NCBI GenBank assembly: GCA_016783885.1
Contig: JADHVR010000010.1
Coordinates: 1 to 64,000, forward strand
Reading direction: 5' to 3'
Origin: Bacteroidales bacterium
Lineage (GTDB): Bacteria; Bacteroidota; Bacteroidia; Bacteroidales; JAADJA01
Length of the DNA stretch: 64,000 nucleotides
Positions within the stretch are counted from its first letter, which is position 1. Every line of letters starts with the position of its first letter. The position numbers were made by a program, and so were the translations under genes. The notes below the pieces were generated by a model. It was not told where the DNA came from and ran no database searches. It saw nothing but the letters and a program-made list of their open reading frames with translations. Positions 35,150 to 44,534 of the stretch are shown here, piece after piece.

Positions 35150-38100
35150 ATGAAACAGAAATATTCGGAATACAAAAAGCTGGATTTAACTCAGATAGGA
35201 AAAGAGATCGGAGAATACTGGAATCAACACAAAACATTTGAGAAAAGTATTGACATAAGGAAAGGTCATAAGCTATTTGTATTCTACGAAGGTCCTCCCT
35301 CTGCCAATGGAAGACCCGGCATACACCACATGATGGCAAGAGCTATTAAAGATATCTTTTGCCGTTATAAAACTATGAAGGGTTATCTGGTTGAAAGAAA
35401 AGCCGGTTGGGATACCCACGGACTGCCGGTTGAGATAAGTGTTGAAACATCGCTTGGTATTACAAAAGAAGATATCGGAAAAAAAATTTCTGTTGAAGAT
35501 TATAACAAAGCATGCCGTAAGGAAGTAATGCGATACAAGGATTTATGGGATGACCTCACAGTAAAAATGGGCTATTGGGTCGATCTGAAAAATCCATATA
35601 TTACTTTCGACAACAGATACATTGAAACAGTTTGGTGGTTGTTGAAACGTTTATACGATAAGGGATTATTGTATAAAGGGCATACCATCCAGCCTTATTC
35701 TCCTGCTGCCGGAACCGGACTCAGCTCACACGAACTGAACCTGCCCGGTTGTTATAAAGATATCAAAGATAATACTGTCGTAGCTCAATTCAGGGTTGTA
35801 AGAAACGAAAAATCCAATTTTTTATTCGATGACCCTCATGGCGATCTGTTCTTCCTGGCATGGACAACAACTCCCTGGACGCTCCCTTCCAATACAGCTC
35901 TTGCAGTGGGTCATAAAATTGATTATATCAAAGTAAAAACATTTAATCCATATACCCATAAACCAATCACGGTTATCCTTGGCAAGGATCTGTTAGACAA
36001 ATATTTCCCCGAAAGCAATGCTGAGTTAAAGCTGGAAAATTACGAACCCGGAAAGAAAAATATTCCTTTTGAGGTGATTGATGAATTTAAAGGTAAAAAG
36101 CTTGAAGGAATCAGATTTGAGCAATTATTGCCTTATGCGCAGCCAATAAACGGTGATGCTTTTAAAGTGCTTACCGGAGATTTTGTTACAACCGACGAAG
36201 GAACGGGAATTGTCCACATTGCCCCGAGTTTTGGTGCCGATGACTTTAAAATAGCAAAAGAAAACGGAATAGGGTCGTTAACTATGGTTAACAAACAAGG
36301 TAAATTTGTTGATGAAATGGGTGAATTTGCAGGCAGGTATGTAAAACCTGAATACGACCCGGATTCCGACCCTGATAAAGATGACCCGGTTGACATTGAA
36401 ATAATTGTAAAGCTTAAAAAAGAAAACAAAGCCTTTAAAATCGAAAAATACGTTCACTCATACCCTCATTGCTGGCGTACTGATAAACCAATCCTGTATT
36501 ATCCTTTAGATTCCTGGTTTATAAAAACAACAGCTTTCAAAGAGCGATTGATTGAACTTAACAACACCATAAACTGGAAACCAAAAGCAACCGGTATTGG
36601 GAGATTTGGCAATTGGCTGGAAAATCTGGTTGACTGGAACCTGTCGCGATCGAGGTTCTGGGGAGTTCCTTTGCCTGTATGGACTACTGAGGACAGGGAG
36701 GAACAAATTTGTATGGGTTCGGCGGAAGAACTGAAAAAAGAAATCGGGAAGTCGGTTAAAGCAGGATTCATGACTTCAAATCCTCTTGAAAACTTTGTTC
36801 CGGGAGACAATTCAAAAGATAACTATGAAACATTTGATTTTCATAAACCTTATGTTGATGAGATCATACTTGTTTCTCCTTCCGGTAATAAAATGTACCG
36901 CGAACCCGGCTTGATAGATGTATGGTTCGATTCGGGCGCCATGCCTTATGCTCAGTTCCATTATCCTTTCGAAAATAAAGAAAATCTTGATGAATATTTT
37001 CCGGCTGATTTTATTGCCGAAGGTGTTGATCAGACAAGAGGCTGGTTTTTTACTTTACATGCCATTGCCACAATGGTTTTCGACTCTGTTTCATTTAAGG
37101 CGTGCCTGTCAAACGGGCTTGTCCTTGATGCGGATGGTAATAAAATGTCGAAACGCCTCGGTAATGCCATCGATCCGTTTGAAACAATTGAAAAATACGG
37201 ACCTGATGCTACCCGCTGGTATATGATCACTAATGCCCAACCCTGGGACAACCTGAAATTCGATTTAACAGGCGTGGATGAAGTACGGCGGAAATTTTTT
37301 GGTACATTATATAATACTTACGCATTTTTTGCTCTGTATGCTAATATCGACGGATTTGATTATTCTGAAGAAGAAATTCCGGCAGAAAAGCGACCGGAAC
37401 TCGACATGTGGATAATCTCTGAATTAAATACTCTGATAAAAAATGCAGATGAGTATTACAACGATTACGAACCAACCAAAGCCGGAAGGGCAATTGCAGA
37501 ATTTCTTGATGTTCACCTTAGCAACTGGTACGTGCGTTTGAGCAGAAGAAGGTTCTGGAAAGGCGAATATTCTGAAGATAAGATCTCTGCCTATCAAACA
37601 TTATATAAATGCCTTGAAGTAATTGCACAATTAGCATCTCCTATTGCTCCGTTCTTTATGGAGAAAATGTTTGTTGATCTGAATAATGTTACAAAAAGAT
37701 TTAATGCGGATTCAGTTCATCTATCCGATTTCCCGAAAGCTGATGAATCTGTGATTGATAAGGATCTGGAAGAACGAATGGAACTGGCTCAAAAAATATC
37801 TTCCATGGTTCTGTCGTTGCGTAAAAAAACTAATATCAGGGTTCGTCAGCCATTAAATAAAATAATGATCCCTGTTCTTAACGGTAATTTCAAAGAAAAA
37901 GTTGAGGCTGTAAAAACACTGATTCTTTCGGAAGTTAATGTGAAAGAATTGGAATACATGATCGACGATAGTATTTTGGTTAAAAAAGTAAAACCAAACT
38001 TTAAAGTTTTAGGGCCAAAATACGGAAAGCTGATGAAATTAATTGCCTCAGAACTCTCTAAGTTTGACAAATATCAGATCGGACAACTTGAAACAGATGG

Positions 38101-38515
38101 GAAATATTCTCTCAAAATTAATGATGAAGATATTGAAATTCATCTCTCCGACGTTGAGATAATCACGGAAGATATCCCGGGCTGGCTTATCAGCACAATA
38201 GGACCATTAACCGTTGCGTTAGATATTACTATTACAGATGAATTAAAAAACGAAGGTATTGCCCGTGAACTAATAAACAGGATTCAAAACATAAGGAAAG
38301 AAAAGCAATTTGAGGTTACCGATAAGATTGCAATAAAAATTGAAAAAAATAATGAATTAGAATTAGCTGTGAATACAAATTATTCTTATATTTGCTCGGA
38401 AACTTTAGCTGGTTCACTGGAACTTACAGATAAGATTGATGAAGATAAAAAAGTACAAATTGAATTAGCTGAAAATCTTAAAACAAATATTATCATTGAG
38501 AAACAATTTAATTAA
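35150..38515 (+). CDS. ileS: isoleucyl-tRNA synthetase
   Basis: 1121 residues, the long form usual in Bacteroidetes. The class I signature is GPPSANGRPGIHHMMARA (HIGH-equivalent at residues 57-60) and the second signature is K665-M-S-K-R669 in GNKMSKRLGNAIDP. The CP1 editing domain lies between them (WTTTPWTLPSNTALAVG, DEGTGIVHIAPSFGADD). The enzyme charges tRNA-Ile in the cytosol. It starts a cluster with a DksA-like gene 30 bp downstream and lspA after that; ileS-lspA linkage is widespread in bacteria. Confidence 0.97.
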   Translation: MKQKYSEYKKLDLTQIGKEIGEYWNQHKTFEKSIDIRKGHKLFVFYEGPPSANGRPGIHHMMARAIKDIFCRYKTMKGYLVERKAGWDTHGLPVEISVETSLGITKEDIGKKISVEDYNKACRKEVMRYKDLWDDLTVKMGYWVDLKNPYITFDNRYIETVWWLLKRLYDKGLLYKGHTIQPYSPAAGTGLSSHELNLPGCYKDIKDNTVVAQFRVVRNEKSNFLFDDPHGDLFFLAWTTTPWTLPSNTALAVGHKIDYIKVKTFNPYTHKPITVILGKDLLDKYFPESNAELKLENYEPGKKNIPFEVIDEFKGKKLEGIRFEQLLPYAQPINGDAFKVLTGDFVTTDEGTGIVHIAPSFGADDFKIAKENGIGSLTMVNKQGKFVDEMGEFAGRYVKPEYDPDSDPDKDDPVDIEIIVKLKKENKAFKIEKYVHSYPHCWRTDKPILYYPLDSWFIKTTAFKERLIELNNTINWKPKATGIGRFGNWLENLVDWNLSRSRFWGVPLPVWTTEDREEQICMGSAEELKKEIGKSVKAGFMTSNPLENFVPGDNSKDNYETFDFHKPYVDEIILVSPSGNKMYREPGLIDVWFDSGAMPYAQFHYPFENKENLDEYFPADFIAEGVDQTRGWFFTLHAIATMVFDSVSFKACLSNGLVLDADGNKMSKRLGNAIDPFETIEKYGPDATRWYMITNAQPWDNLKFDLTGVDEVRRKFFGTLYNTYAFFALYANIDGFDYSEEEIPAEKRPELDMWIISELNTLIKNADEYYNDYEPTKAGRAIAEFLDVHLSNWYVRLSRRRFWKGEYSEDKISAYQTLYKCLEVIAQLASPIAPFFMEKMFVDLNNVTKRFNADSVHLSDFPKADESVIDKDLEERMELAQKISSMVLSLRKKTNIRVRQPLNKIMIPVLNGNFKEKVEAVKTLILSEVNVKELEYMIDDSILVKKVKPNFKVLGPKYGKLMKLIASELSKFDKYQIGQLETDGKYSLKINDEDIEIHLSDVEIITEDIPGWLISTIGPLTVALDITITDELKNEGIARELINRIQNIRKEKQFEVTDKIAIKIEKNNELELAVNTNYSYICSETLAGSLELTDKIDEDKKVQIELAENLKTNIIIEKQFN

Positions 38516-38545
38516 ATATACGTTTATAACCAAAAATATACGGCT

Positions 38546-38956
38546 ATGACAAAGGAAGACACAACTACGAAAGTAAAAAAAACCAGATATTCAGATGGGG
38601 AACTGGAAGAATTTCGTCAGATCATTCTGGAAAAACTCGAAAAAGCAAGGGAAGACCTTAAAATGCTAACAGATGCTTATTCACATGCCAACGAACATGA
38701 TACTACTGATACTTCCCCGACTTTTAAAGTACTGGAAGAAGGATACCAGGTGTTATCAAAAGAAGAAAACAGCCGACTTGCTTCCCGGCAGCAGAAATTT
38801 ATTAATTCACTTGAAAACGCCCTGATCAGAATTGAAAATCAAACTTATGGTATCTGCAGGGTTACCGGCAAGCTAATTTCAAAAGAAAGGCTGAGAAGTG
38901 TGCCTCATGCTACCCTCAGTATTGACGCTAAATTAAATCGATCTCAAAAAAAGTAA
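38546..38956 (+). CDS. TraR/DksA-family protein lacking most zinc cysteines
   Basis: 136 residues. A long helical N-terminal half (FRQIILEKLEKAREDLKMLT, then DTSPTFKVLEEGYQVLSKEE) is followed by the C-terminal segment YGICRVTGKLISKERLRSVP, HATLSI. DksA-type proteins bind RNA polymerase through the secondary channel with ppGpp. Only one cysteine remains of the four that normally bind zinc, so the finger is degenerate; this form is common in Bacteroidetes. It sits between ileS and lspA. Confidence 0.85.
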   Translation: MTKEDTTTKVKKTRYSDGELEEFRQIILEKLEKAREDLKMLTDAYSHANEHDTTDTSPTFKVLEEGYQVLSKEENSRLASRQQKFINSLENALIRIENQTYGICRVTGKLISKERLRSVPHATLSIDAKLNRSQKK

Positions 38957-38987
38957 AATTATTTACTTTCAACCTTTTCCTTTTATA

Positions 38988-39590
38988 TTGAAGAAAGCGG
39001 CATTTATAATCCTGTTAGTTTTAATCGCAGATCAAGTTTTTAAGATTTGGGTTAAAACCCACATGACCATAGGTCAGGAAATTCCTGTTCTCGGTAATTG
39101 GTTCATTATTCATTTTACCGAGAACGAAGGAATGGCATTCGGGATGAAATTCGGTGGAAATTTCGGAAAACTATTCCTCAGTATTTTCAGGATATTTGCT
39201 GTTATTATTATAGGAGGATATCTGATCCGGCTTATAAAAAGAAATCAAAAAAGCGGTCTGATTCTGAGTCTGTCACTCATACTTGCCGGAGCTCTGGGAA
39301 ATATTATCGACAGTGCATTTTATGGTATGATATTCAGCGAAAGCAAATTTCATGAAGTTGCAATATTTTTTCCGCCCGAAGGAAGTTACGGCAGTTTTTT
39401 GCATGGAAAAGTTGTTGATATGCTTTATTTCCCTGTTATAAAAGGATATTACCCTGCCTGGTTCCCGTTTTGGGGAAGTACTGAATTTATCTTTTTCAGA
39501 CCCGTTTTTAATATTGCCGATTCTTCCATCACAATCGGGGTTTTCATTTTAATAATCTTCCAAAAAAAATTCTTTAAAAAGGAAAAATAA
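38988..39590 (+). CDS. lspA: prolipoprotein signal peptidase
   Basis: 200 residues with four membrane segments. The catalytic aspartates are D108 in AGALGNIID and D178 in VFNIADSSI; D14 in the first helix (LIADQVFKIWVK) is also conserved. It removes signal peptides from lipoproteins after diacylglyceryl transfer by Lgt, which is encoded at 50.5 kb. The start used here is TTG; no ATG in this frame is upstream, and the next Met (residue 26) would delete the first helix. It is longer than E. coli LspA by an extra loop around 113-165 (EVAIFFPPEGSYGSFLHGKV). Confidence 0.92.
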   Translation: MKKAAFIILLVLIADQVFKIWVKTHMTIGQEIPVLGNWFIIHFTENEGMAFGMKFGGNFGKLFLSIFRIFAVIIIGGYLIRLIKRNQKSGLILSLSLILAGALGNIIDSAFYGMIFSESKFHEVAIFFPPEGSYGSFLHGKVVDMLYFPVIKGYYPAWFPFWGSTEFIFFRPVFNIADSSITIGVFILIIFQKKFFKKEK

Positions 39591-39658
39591 AATTAATGGT
39601 TATTTGATTTAGTATTCAGTCTTTAATTCTTAATTCACTAATCATTAATAATCATCAA

Positions 39659-39690
39659 TTTGCTTTTAACCTGTAATTTTACTATATTTG
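39659..39690 (+). promoter_or_regulatory. Bacteroidetes -33/-7 promoter of the methyltransferase gene
   Basis: TTTG (39659-39662), a 20-bp spacer and TATATTTG (39683-39690) sit 21 bp before the ATG. The pattern is close to consensus. Confidence 0.65.
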
Positions 39691-39711
39691 TTTGCTGATA
39701 AATAAAACTAT

Positions 39712-40551
39712 ATGAATTTCCCGGAAAACGAATTAGCAGATGCTTTCCGTGATGTTGACAGTCATTTGGAATGTGCTGAAATTATCCGGACGCATTCCTC
39801 TAATAAAAAAGATATAAGGAAAGTAGCCCTTGAGGGAATTGACTTAATAAATACAAAACATATTGTTGACATTGGTTGCGGCTTTGGGTTTTTTACGGAA
39901 GCATTATTTAATAAAACTGCTCCGGAAATAATTGTTTCAGGCATTGATTGTTTTGATGAGTACAGGGATGTATTTTTAAATCTTTGCAAAAAGTGTGATT
40001 TTAAAGGTAAATTTTATAACTCGGGAGTTGATGCATTGCAAGCGTTTGAACGTAACTGTGTTGATTTGATACTAAGCAGTTATTCTTTGTATTTCTTCCC
40101 CCGGATAATTCCACAATTAGCAAGAATCCTTGATAGTTCGGGAGTTTGTATCATTATAACTCATTCAGGTTCTCATTTAAAAGAGCTTTACTATCTGGTA
40201 TTAAAAGCATTATATAAAAATGGTTATAAACAATTAAAAACCGTTCCTTACGACGAGCTTGTGAATAATTTCTCAGGTGATAATGGATACCGGCAGCTTT
40301 CAGAGCATTTTGGGAGTATTGAAAAAAAGGATTTTATAAATGAACTTATTTTTTCGGCACAAGCTACTGAAAAATATTTACAATATTTCCGCCATAAAAA
40401 ATCATTTTTATTACCAGACTTTTTAATAAACGATTATAAAATTATTCGAAAAGTGGAAGAAGAGCTGATAAATCATATTATAAAAACCGGTGAAATTAGA
40501 ATTACAAAGAACGATACTGTTTTTATTTGTACAAATCCGATAAAAAAATAA
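39712..40551 (+). CDS. class I SAM-dependent methyltransferase-like protein
   Basis: 279 residues. The SAM-binding glycine loop is HIVDIGCGFGFFTEALF (about 49-65), then an acidic residue ends strand 2 (VSGIDCFDEY) and CVDLILSSYSLYFF and SSGVCIIITHSG follow as motifs II and III. The C-terminal third (after about 150) is unassigned. Substrate unknown. A start at a well-placed promoter and an immediately downstream NUDIX gene suggest co-expression. Confidence 0.78.
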   Translation: MNFPENELADAFRDVDSHLECAEIIRTHSSNKKDIRKVALEGIDLINTKHIVDIGCGFGFFTEALFNKTAPEIIVSGIDCFDEYRDVFLNLCKKCDFKGKFYNSGVDALQAFERNCVDLILSSYSLYFFPRIIPQLARILDSSGVCIIITHSGSHLKELYYLVLKALYKNGYKQLKTVPYDELVNNFSGDNGYRQLSEHFGSIEKKDFINELIFSAQATEKYLQYFRHKKSFLLPDFLINDYKIIRKVEEELINHIIKTGEIRITKNDTVFICTNPIKK

Positions 40552-40553
40552 TT

Positions 40554-41555
40554 GTGACTAAGAAAAAACAAAAACATTGCCCGTATTGTGGAAATAAGAT
40601 TACATCAAAAAAGGAAGGTGATATATTAAGGCTTTATTGCCCATTTTGTAAAACCTATTTTTATGAAAATCCTTTGCCGGTGGTTTCGTGCATTCACAGC
40701 GTCAGCAGGAAAATACTTTTGGTAAAAAGAGGAAATAGGCCATACAAGGGCAAATGGTGCTTGCCAACCGGTTTTGCCGAAACAGGCGAAAGTATCGAAA
40801 GCGCTGCCTTGCGTGAACTCAAGGAAGAATCAGGTATTAAAGGAAAAATTATCAGCCTCGTGGATGTTGATTCTGTTACCAGCAGGTATTACGGTGATTT
40901 AACCTTTATCACCTTCGAGGTTGAGCAAATTGGCGGAAAGCCAGAAGCCGGCGATGATGCCACACATGTTAAATATTTTCCTATTGACCGTTTACCCGTG
41001 CTGCCATTCAAATCGAATGTTAAAGCTATAAAAGCATACATAAAAAGCAAAGTTGATTACTGGGCTATAGTTGATTCGTTTAATCTGGCAAGGGACGAAG
41101 ATGAGTTCGAGCAAAAAAAGAAACATTTTCTCTCTGACCGGCTCATTGATGTAATTGAAAATAATGCAGACCTGATTGCGGAAAAATGGGTAAAAGACGT
41201 TTATACAAAACGCTCTACTTTGAGCTACAGAAAGATGGATAAAGAAGAGGTGTTAAACCGCGGAAGGAAAGTTATTATTCAATTCGGTCATTGGCTGAAA
41301 GGTATTTTCTCCGATAAGGATAATCGCGACTTTTATGTAGAAATGGGAAAAAGAAGGAAAAATGAAGGGTTTAAGTCGAGTGAGGTAATCAGCGCTTTAA
41401 GTCTTATCAGAAAAAACATTTGGGAATTTGCCCTTTCGCAGGGAATGTGGAATAAAACCATTGATATTTACATTTCCCTTGAACTGGAACGAAGAATGAT
41501 GTTATTCTTTGATAAAGCTGCATTTTATCTTACCAGGGGGTATGAAAAAGAATAA
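40554..41555 (+). CDS. NUDIX hydrolase with zinc ribbon and C-terminal RsbRD-N-like domain
   Basis: 333 residues from the GTG just after the methyltransferase stop; an upstream TTG at 40527 would overlap that gene by 25 bp. Two CPxC pairs (CPYCGNKI and CPFCKTYF) form an N-terminal zinc ribbon. The NUDIX box GFAETGESIESAALRELKEE then SGI is complete. The last 140 residues (LIDVIENNADLIAEKWVKDV, RKNEGFKSSEVISALSLIRK, ELERRMMLFFDKAAFYLTRG) resemble the RsbRD N-terminal sensory domain, usually found on sigma-B/kinase regulators. Substrate not known; the combination suggests a nucleotide hydrolase with a regulatory all-helical domain. Confidence 0.82.
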   Translation: MTKKKQKHCPYCGNKITSKKEGDILRLYCPFCKTYFYENPLPVVSCIHSVSRKILLVKRGNRPYKGKWCLPTGFAETGESIESAALRELKEESGIKGKIISLVDVDSVTSRYYGDLTFITFEVEQIGGKPEAGDDATHVKYFPIDRLPVLPFKSNVKAIKAYIKSKVDYWAIVDSFNLARDEDEFEQKKKHFLSDRLIDVIENNADLIAEKWVKDVYTKRSTLSYRKMDKEEVLNRGRKVIIQFGHWLKGIFSDKDNRDFYVEMGKRRKNEGFKSSEVISALSLIRKNIWEFALSQGMWNKTIDIYISLELERRMMLFFDKAAFYLTRGYEKE

Positions 41556-41573
41556 GTATTCGTAATATTATTA

Positions 41574-41581
41574 TATCTTTG
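41574..41581 (+). promoter_or_regulatory. -7 element TATCTTTG
   Basis: Matches TAnnTTTG, 23 bp before the ATG of the beta-barrel gene; no clear -33 box. Confidence 0.4.
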
Positions 41582-41603
41582 CCATAAAGTTGAAAAATTC
41601 ATC

Positions 41604-42272
41604 ATGATGAAAAAAATTCTCGTTATCATTTTAAGCACACTGGTAATTAATACTTTTTCACAAGTAGTTACTGACGAAACAAAGCGAAAGTTCACTTTTG
41701 GATTAGACGTGTTTTCCGATTTGTGGCAGGATGTGCCCAAAGACCTCAACCCTAAAACAATTAATCCCGGAGTAAATGTTTTTGGTTCATACAACTTTAT
41801 GCTTGGAGAGAGTAATTTCAGTTTCTCACCCGGAATCGGGATAGGAGTACATAATATGTTTAATAATTGCAGGACAGTAACTATTAATGATTCAACATAT
41901 TTTGAACCTATACCTGATTCGATCAGTTATAAAAGAACAAAATTTGTTGCAACCTACTTTGATATCCCTTTTGAACTCAGGTTTAAATCGAAAAGTGAGG
42001 TCAGGTTTGCCGTTGGATTCAAATTTGGATTTTTAATGAAGGCTCAAACAAAATATAAAGGAGATGATTACATCGAGGGCAATACAAACCTCGTTATTTA
42101 TAAGAAAGGAAAAATTAAAAATGTTGAAAAAAACAGGTATGGCTTTACTGCACGCCTGGGCTATAAATGGTTCAATTTATGGGGGTATTACCAGCTATCC
42201 ACTTTGTTTGTAAAAGGAAAGGGACCTGAAATGTACCCTATTTCTATTGGTATAACAATTATCCCTTTCTGA
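41604..42272 (+). CDS. outer-membrane beta-barrel-like protein
   Basis: 222 residues. A signal peptide (1-19, ILSTLVINTFSQ) precedes a series of amphipathic strands (KFTFGLDVFSDLWQD, FSFSPGIGIGVHNMF, EVRFAVGFKFGFLMK, YGFTARLGYKWFNLWGYY). The last residues, ISIGITIIPF, end in an aromatic as barrel proteins do. This is the pattern of small porin-like or OmpX-like barrels of Bacteroidetes. No specific function assignable. Confidence 0.75.
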   Translation: MMKKILVIILSTLVINTFSQVVTDETKRKFTFGLDVFSDLWQDVPKDLNPKTINPGVNVFGSYNFMLGESNFSFSPGIGIGVHNMFNNCRTVTINDSTYFEPIPDSISYKRTKFVATYFDIPFELRFKSKSEVRFAVGFKFGFLMKAQTKYKGDDYIEGNTNLVIYKKGKIKNVEKNRYGFTARLGYKWFNLWGYYQLSTLFVKGKGPEMYPISIGITIIPF

Positions 42273-42275
42273 TTT

Positions 42276-42884
42276 TCAGATAAGAAAAACTAAAAGCATA
42301 ATAATTACACCGGATAAAAACCCGGTATATATTTGCAAAGGTATATGGGCGTTTAATTTCAATCGTGCAAAGCCCACAATCCCTGAGCATAAAACAGTAA
42401 GTGCGATCAGGATTACAAAATCGATATTAATTCTGAAAGAAATTCCGATTAAAGCTCCAAGCATTCCTCCAATACCTATCATGTGAACACTAATTTTCCA
42501 GTAAAAGGTTATTAATAAGGCAATAATTATTAAGAAGGTCGCACCTAACAGAAAAAGATAATAGATATCAGATATATGTAATTGTTTAAGCATATAGTAA
42601 GATAAAAAATAGAAAATGGCTGTAACAGCAAAAGGATATATCCGCTCTTCTCTTGTTTCCATTTGAAGGGTTTTTACTATTCCTTTTCGTTTCATAATAA
42701 ATATGAATAATATCGGGAAAAGGAAAGTAGTAATAAACACCATGCCGAGTATCAGCAATTTGGCTGAAAATGGGATAAGCAATGAAATATAATTGTTAAT
42801 ATTGAAAAGTATCAGTATTGTATATGACGGAATAAGCATTGGATAAAAAACAACAGAAATTATTTTGGCAATTTTTTCTTCCAT
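42276..42884 (-). CDS. PAP2-like integral membrane protein
   Basis: 202 residues with about six membrane helices. The segments WKISVHMIGIGGMLGALIG and GFARLKLNAHIPLQIYTGFL sit where PAP2 phosphatases have PSGH and SRxxxxxHxxxD, but the catalytic pattern is only partial (one H in each). It may be an inactive or divergent PAP2-like protein. It converges on the beta-barrel gene with 3 bp between the stops. Confidence 0.65.
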   Translation of the reverse strand: MEEKIAKIISVVFYPMLIPSYTILILFNINNYISLLIPFSAKLLILGMVFITTFLFPILFIFIMKRKGIVKTLQMETREERIYPFAVTAIFYFLSYYMLKQLHISDIYYLFLLGATFLIIIALLITFYWKISVHMIGIGGMLGALIGISFRINIDFVILIALTVLCSGIVGFARLKLNAHIPLQIYTGFLSGVIIMLLVFLI

Positions 42885-42938
42885 GTAGATACATGCTTAT
42901 ACAGAGGTTTACAGAATCAAAAATAATCAATAGTCAAT

Positions 42939-44429
42939 TCAAAGTTCTTTTCTTAACCTGGCAACCGGTATATTCTGTTGTTCACGGTATTTGGCAACGG
43001 TACGTCTGGCTATATTGTAACCTTTTTCTATAAGTATTTTAGTAAGCTGTTCATCAGTTTTAGGTTTGCTTTTATCTTCATTGTCAATACAATCTGTCAG
43101 TATTTTTTTAATTTCACGTGTAGATACCTCTTCACCGTTTTCGGTTTGCATTGATTCGGAGAAAAAGCTTTTTAAGAGAAAAGTGCCGAAAGGAGTTTGA
43201 ACATATTTACTATTTGCGACACGCGAAATAGTGGATATATCAAGGTTTACAATTTCAGCAATATCTTTAAGTATCATTGGTCTGAGCGTGATTTCATCAC
43301 CGGTAAGAAAATATTCGCGCTGGTAATTCATTATAGCATTCATGGTTACCTGCAGTGTGTTTTGCCTTTGCTTTATAGCATCTATGAACCATTTTGCCGA
43401 GTCGATCTTTTGCTTAACGAAAGTGATAGTATCTTTACTTTTGCTTTTATTCTTACTGTTTGCATAAGTTTCAAGCATATCTACATAAGTTCGGTTAAGC
43501 CTGAGTTCGGGTGTGTTTTTTGAATTAAGCTGAAGTTCCAGGCTGCCGGTATTATTATAAATGATAAAATCAGGAAGTATATAATGGTTTGTCTTCGAGG
43601 TTTCGCCAAGTGAATTACCGGGTTTAGGATTTAGTTTTAATATTTCATCAATGGCATCCTTAAGATCCTGTTCGGTTATTTTTGCTTTCTGTAAAATTTT
43701 CTCAAAGTGTTTTTTTGTAAATTCATTAAAGTATCTTTCCATAATCAGGATTGCAATCTCTGTAGCTTTAGAGGTGTTTTCCTTTTTTCTCAATTGAATT
43801 AACAAGCATTGCTTCAGGTTTTGAGCGCCCACACCTGATGGGTCAAATTCCTGGATAAGCGATAGTAATTCGAGTAATTCTTCTTTTGTTGATTGAATAT
43901 TCTGAGTAAAAGTCAGATCATCCACCATAGCGTTGATATCGCGGTTCAGGTAACCTGAATCGTCAAGATTTCCAATTATGTAAGCTGCAATTTCATTCTG
44001 CCGTTCGTCAAGACTATGCAAACCTAATTGTGAAAGCAATAAATCGTGGAAGCTTGTTCCTGAAACAAAAGGTATTTCCCTCCTCTCATCATCAGCGCTT
44101 GTGTTGTTAGCGCTTAGTTTATACGAAGGAATATCATCATCATCCGAAATATAGTCATCCAGGTCAAATTCTTCCTTGCTGTCTTTCGATTCAAATTCCT
44201 CCTCATTTTCGCCTTCAGATTCATCGTCTTTTATCGGATCTTCAAAGTCCTGTTCCTTTTCATCAGCTTCATCAGCTTCATCTGGTTCATCTAATGCAGG
44301 ATTTTCTTCTATTTCCTGTTTTATTCTTTGTTCAAGGGCAATAGTAGGAATTTGCAACAGCTTCATGAGCAGTATCTGCTGCGGCGATAGTTTTTGAAGA
44401 AGTTTTTGTTGTAGTCGTTGATGTAACAT
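42939..44429 (-). CDS. rpoN: RNA polymerase sigma-54 factor
   Basis: 496 residues. The N-terminal activator-interacting region is Gln/Leu-rich (RLQQKLLQKLSPQQILLMKL, then EENPALDE, 1-48). It is followed by an acidic stretch (about 49-100), the core-binding domain with FDPSGVGAQNLKQCLLIQL, and a C-terminal DNA-binding part. Near the end ARRTVAKYR (474-482) is the RpoN box that reads the -24 element. It would transcribe genes under the NtrC-family regulator at 10.5 kb. Transcribed alone. Confidence 0.95.
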   Translation of the reverse strand: MLHQRLQQKLLQKLSPQQILLMKLLQIPTIALEQRIKQEIEENPALDEPDEADEADEKEQDFEDPIKDDESEGENEEEFESKDSKEEFDLDDYISDDDDIPSYKLSANNTSADDERREIPFVSGTSFHDLLLSQLGLHSLDERQNEIAAYIIGNLDDSGYLNRDINAMVDDLTFTQNIQSTKEELLELLSLIQEFDPSGVGAQNLKQCLLIQLRKKENTSKATEIAILIMERYFNEFTKKHFEKILQKAKITEQDLKDAIDEILKLNPKPGNSLGETSKTNHYILPDFIIYNNTGSLELQLNSKNTPELRLNRTYVDMLETYANSKNKSKSKDTITFVKQKIDSAKWFIDAIKQRQNTLQVTMNAIMNYQREYFLTGDEITLRPMILKDIAEIVNLDISTISRVANSKYVQTPFGTFLLKSFFSESMQTENGEEVSTREIKKILTDCIDNEDKSKPKTDEQLTKILIEKGYNIARRTVAKYREQQNIPVARLRKEL

Positions 44430-44534
44430 GTAAATTCTTTATTTCTGTTTTTGCCCTAAATAGTTGAACAAATATCCGACTTTTTTATTAATTATCCAAA
44501 TTTGAATAAATATTTATTTTATGAACCGTTAATA

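Noticed and set aside
41525-41794. 89-codon minus-strand frame over the beta-barrel gene start
   Set aside because: Antisense to two well-supported genes with a promoter element between them.
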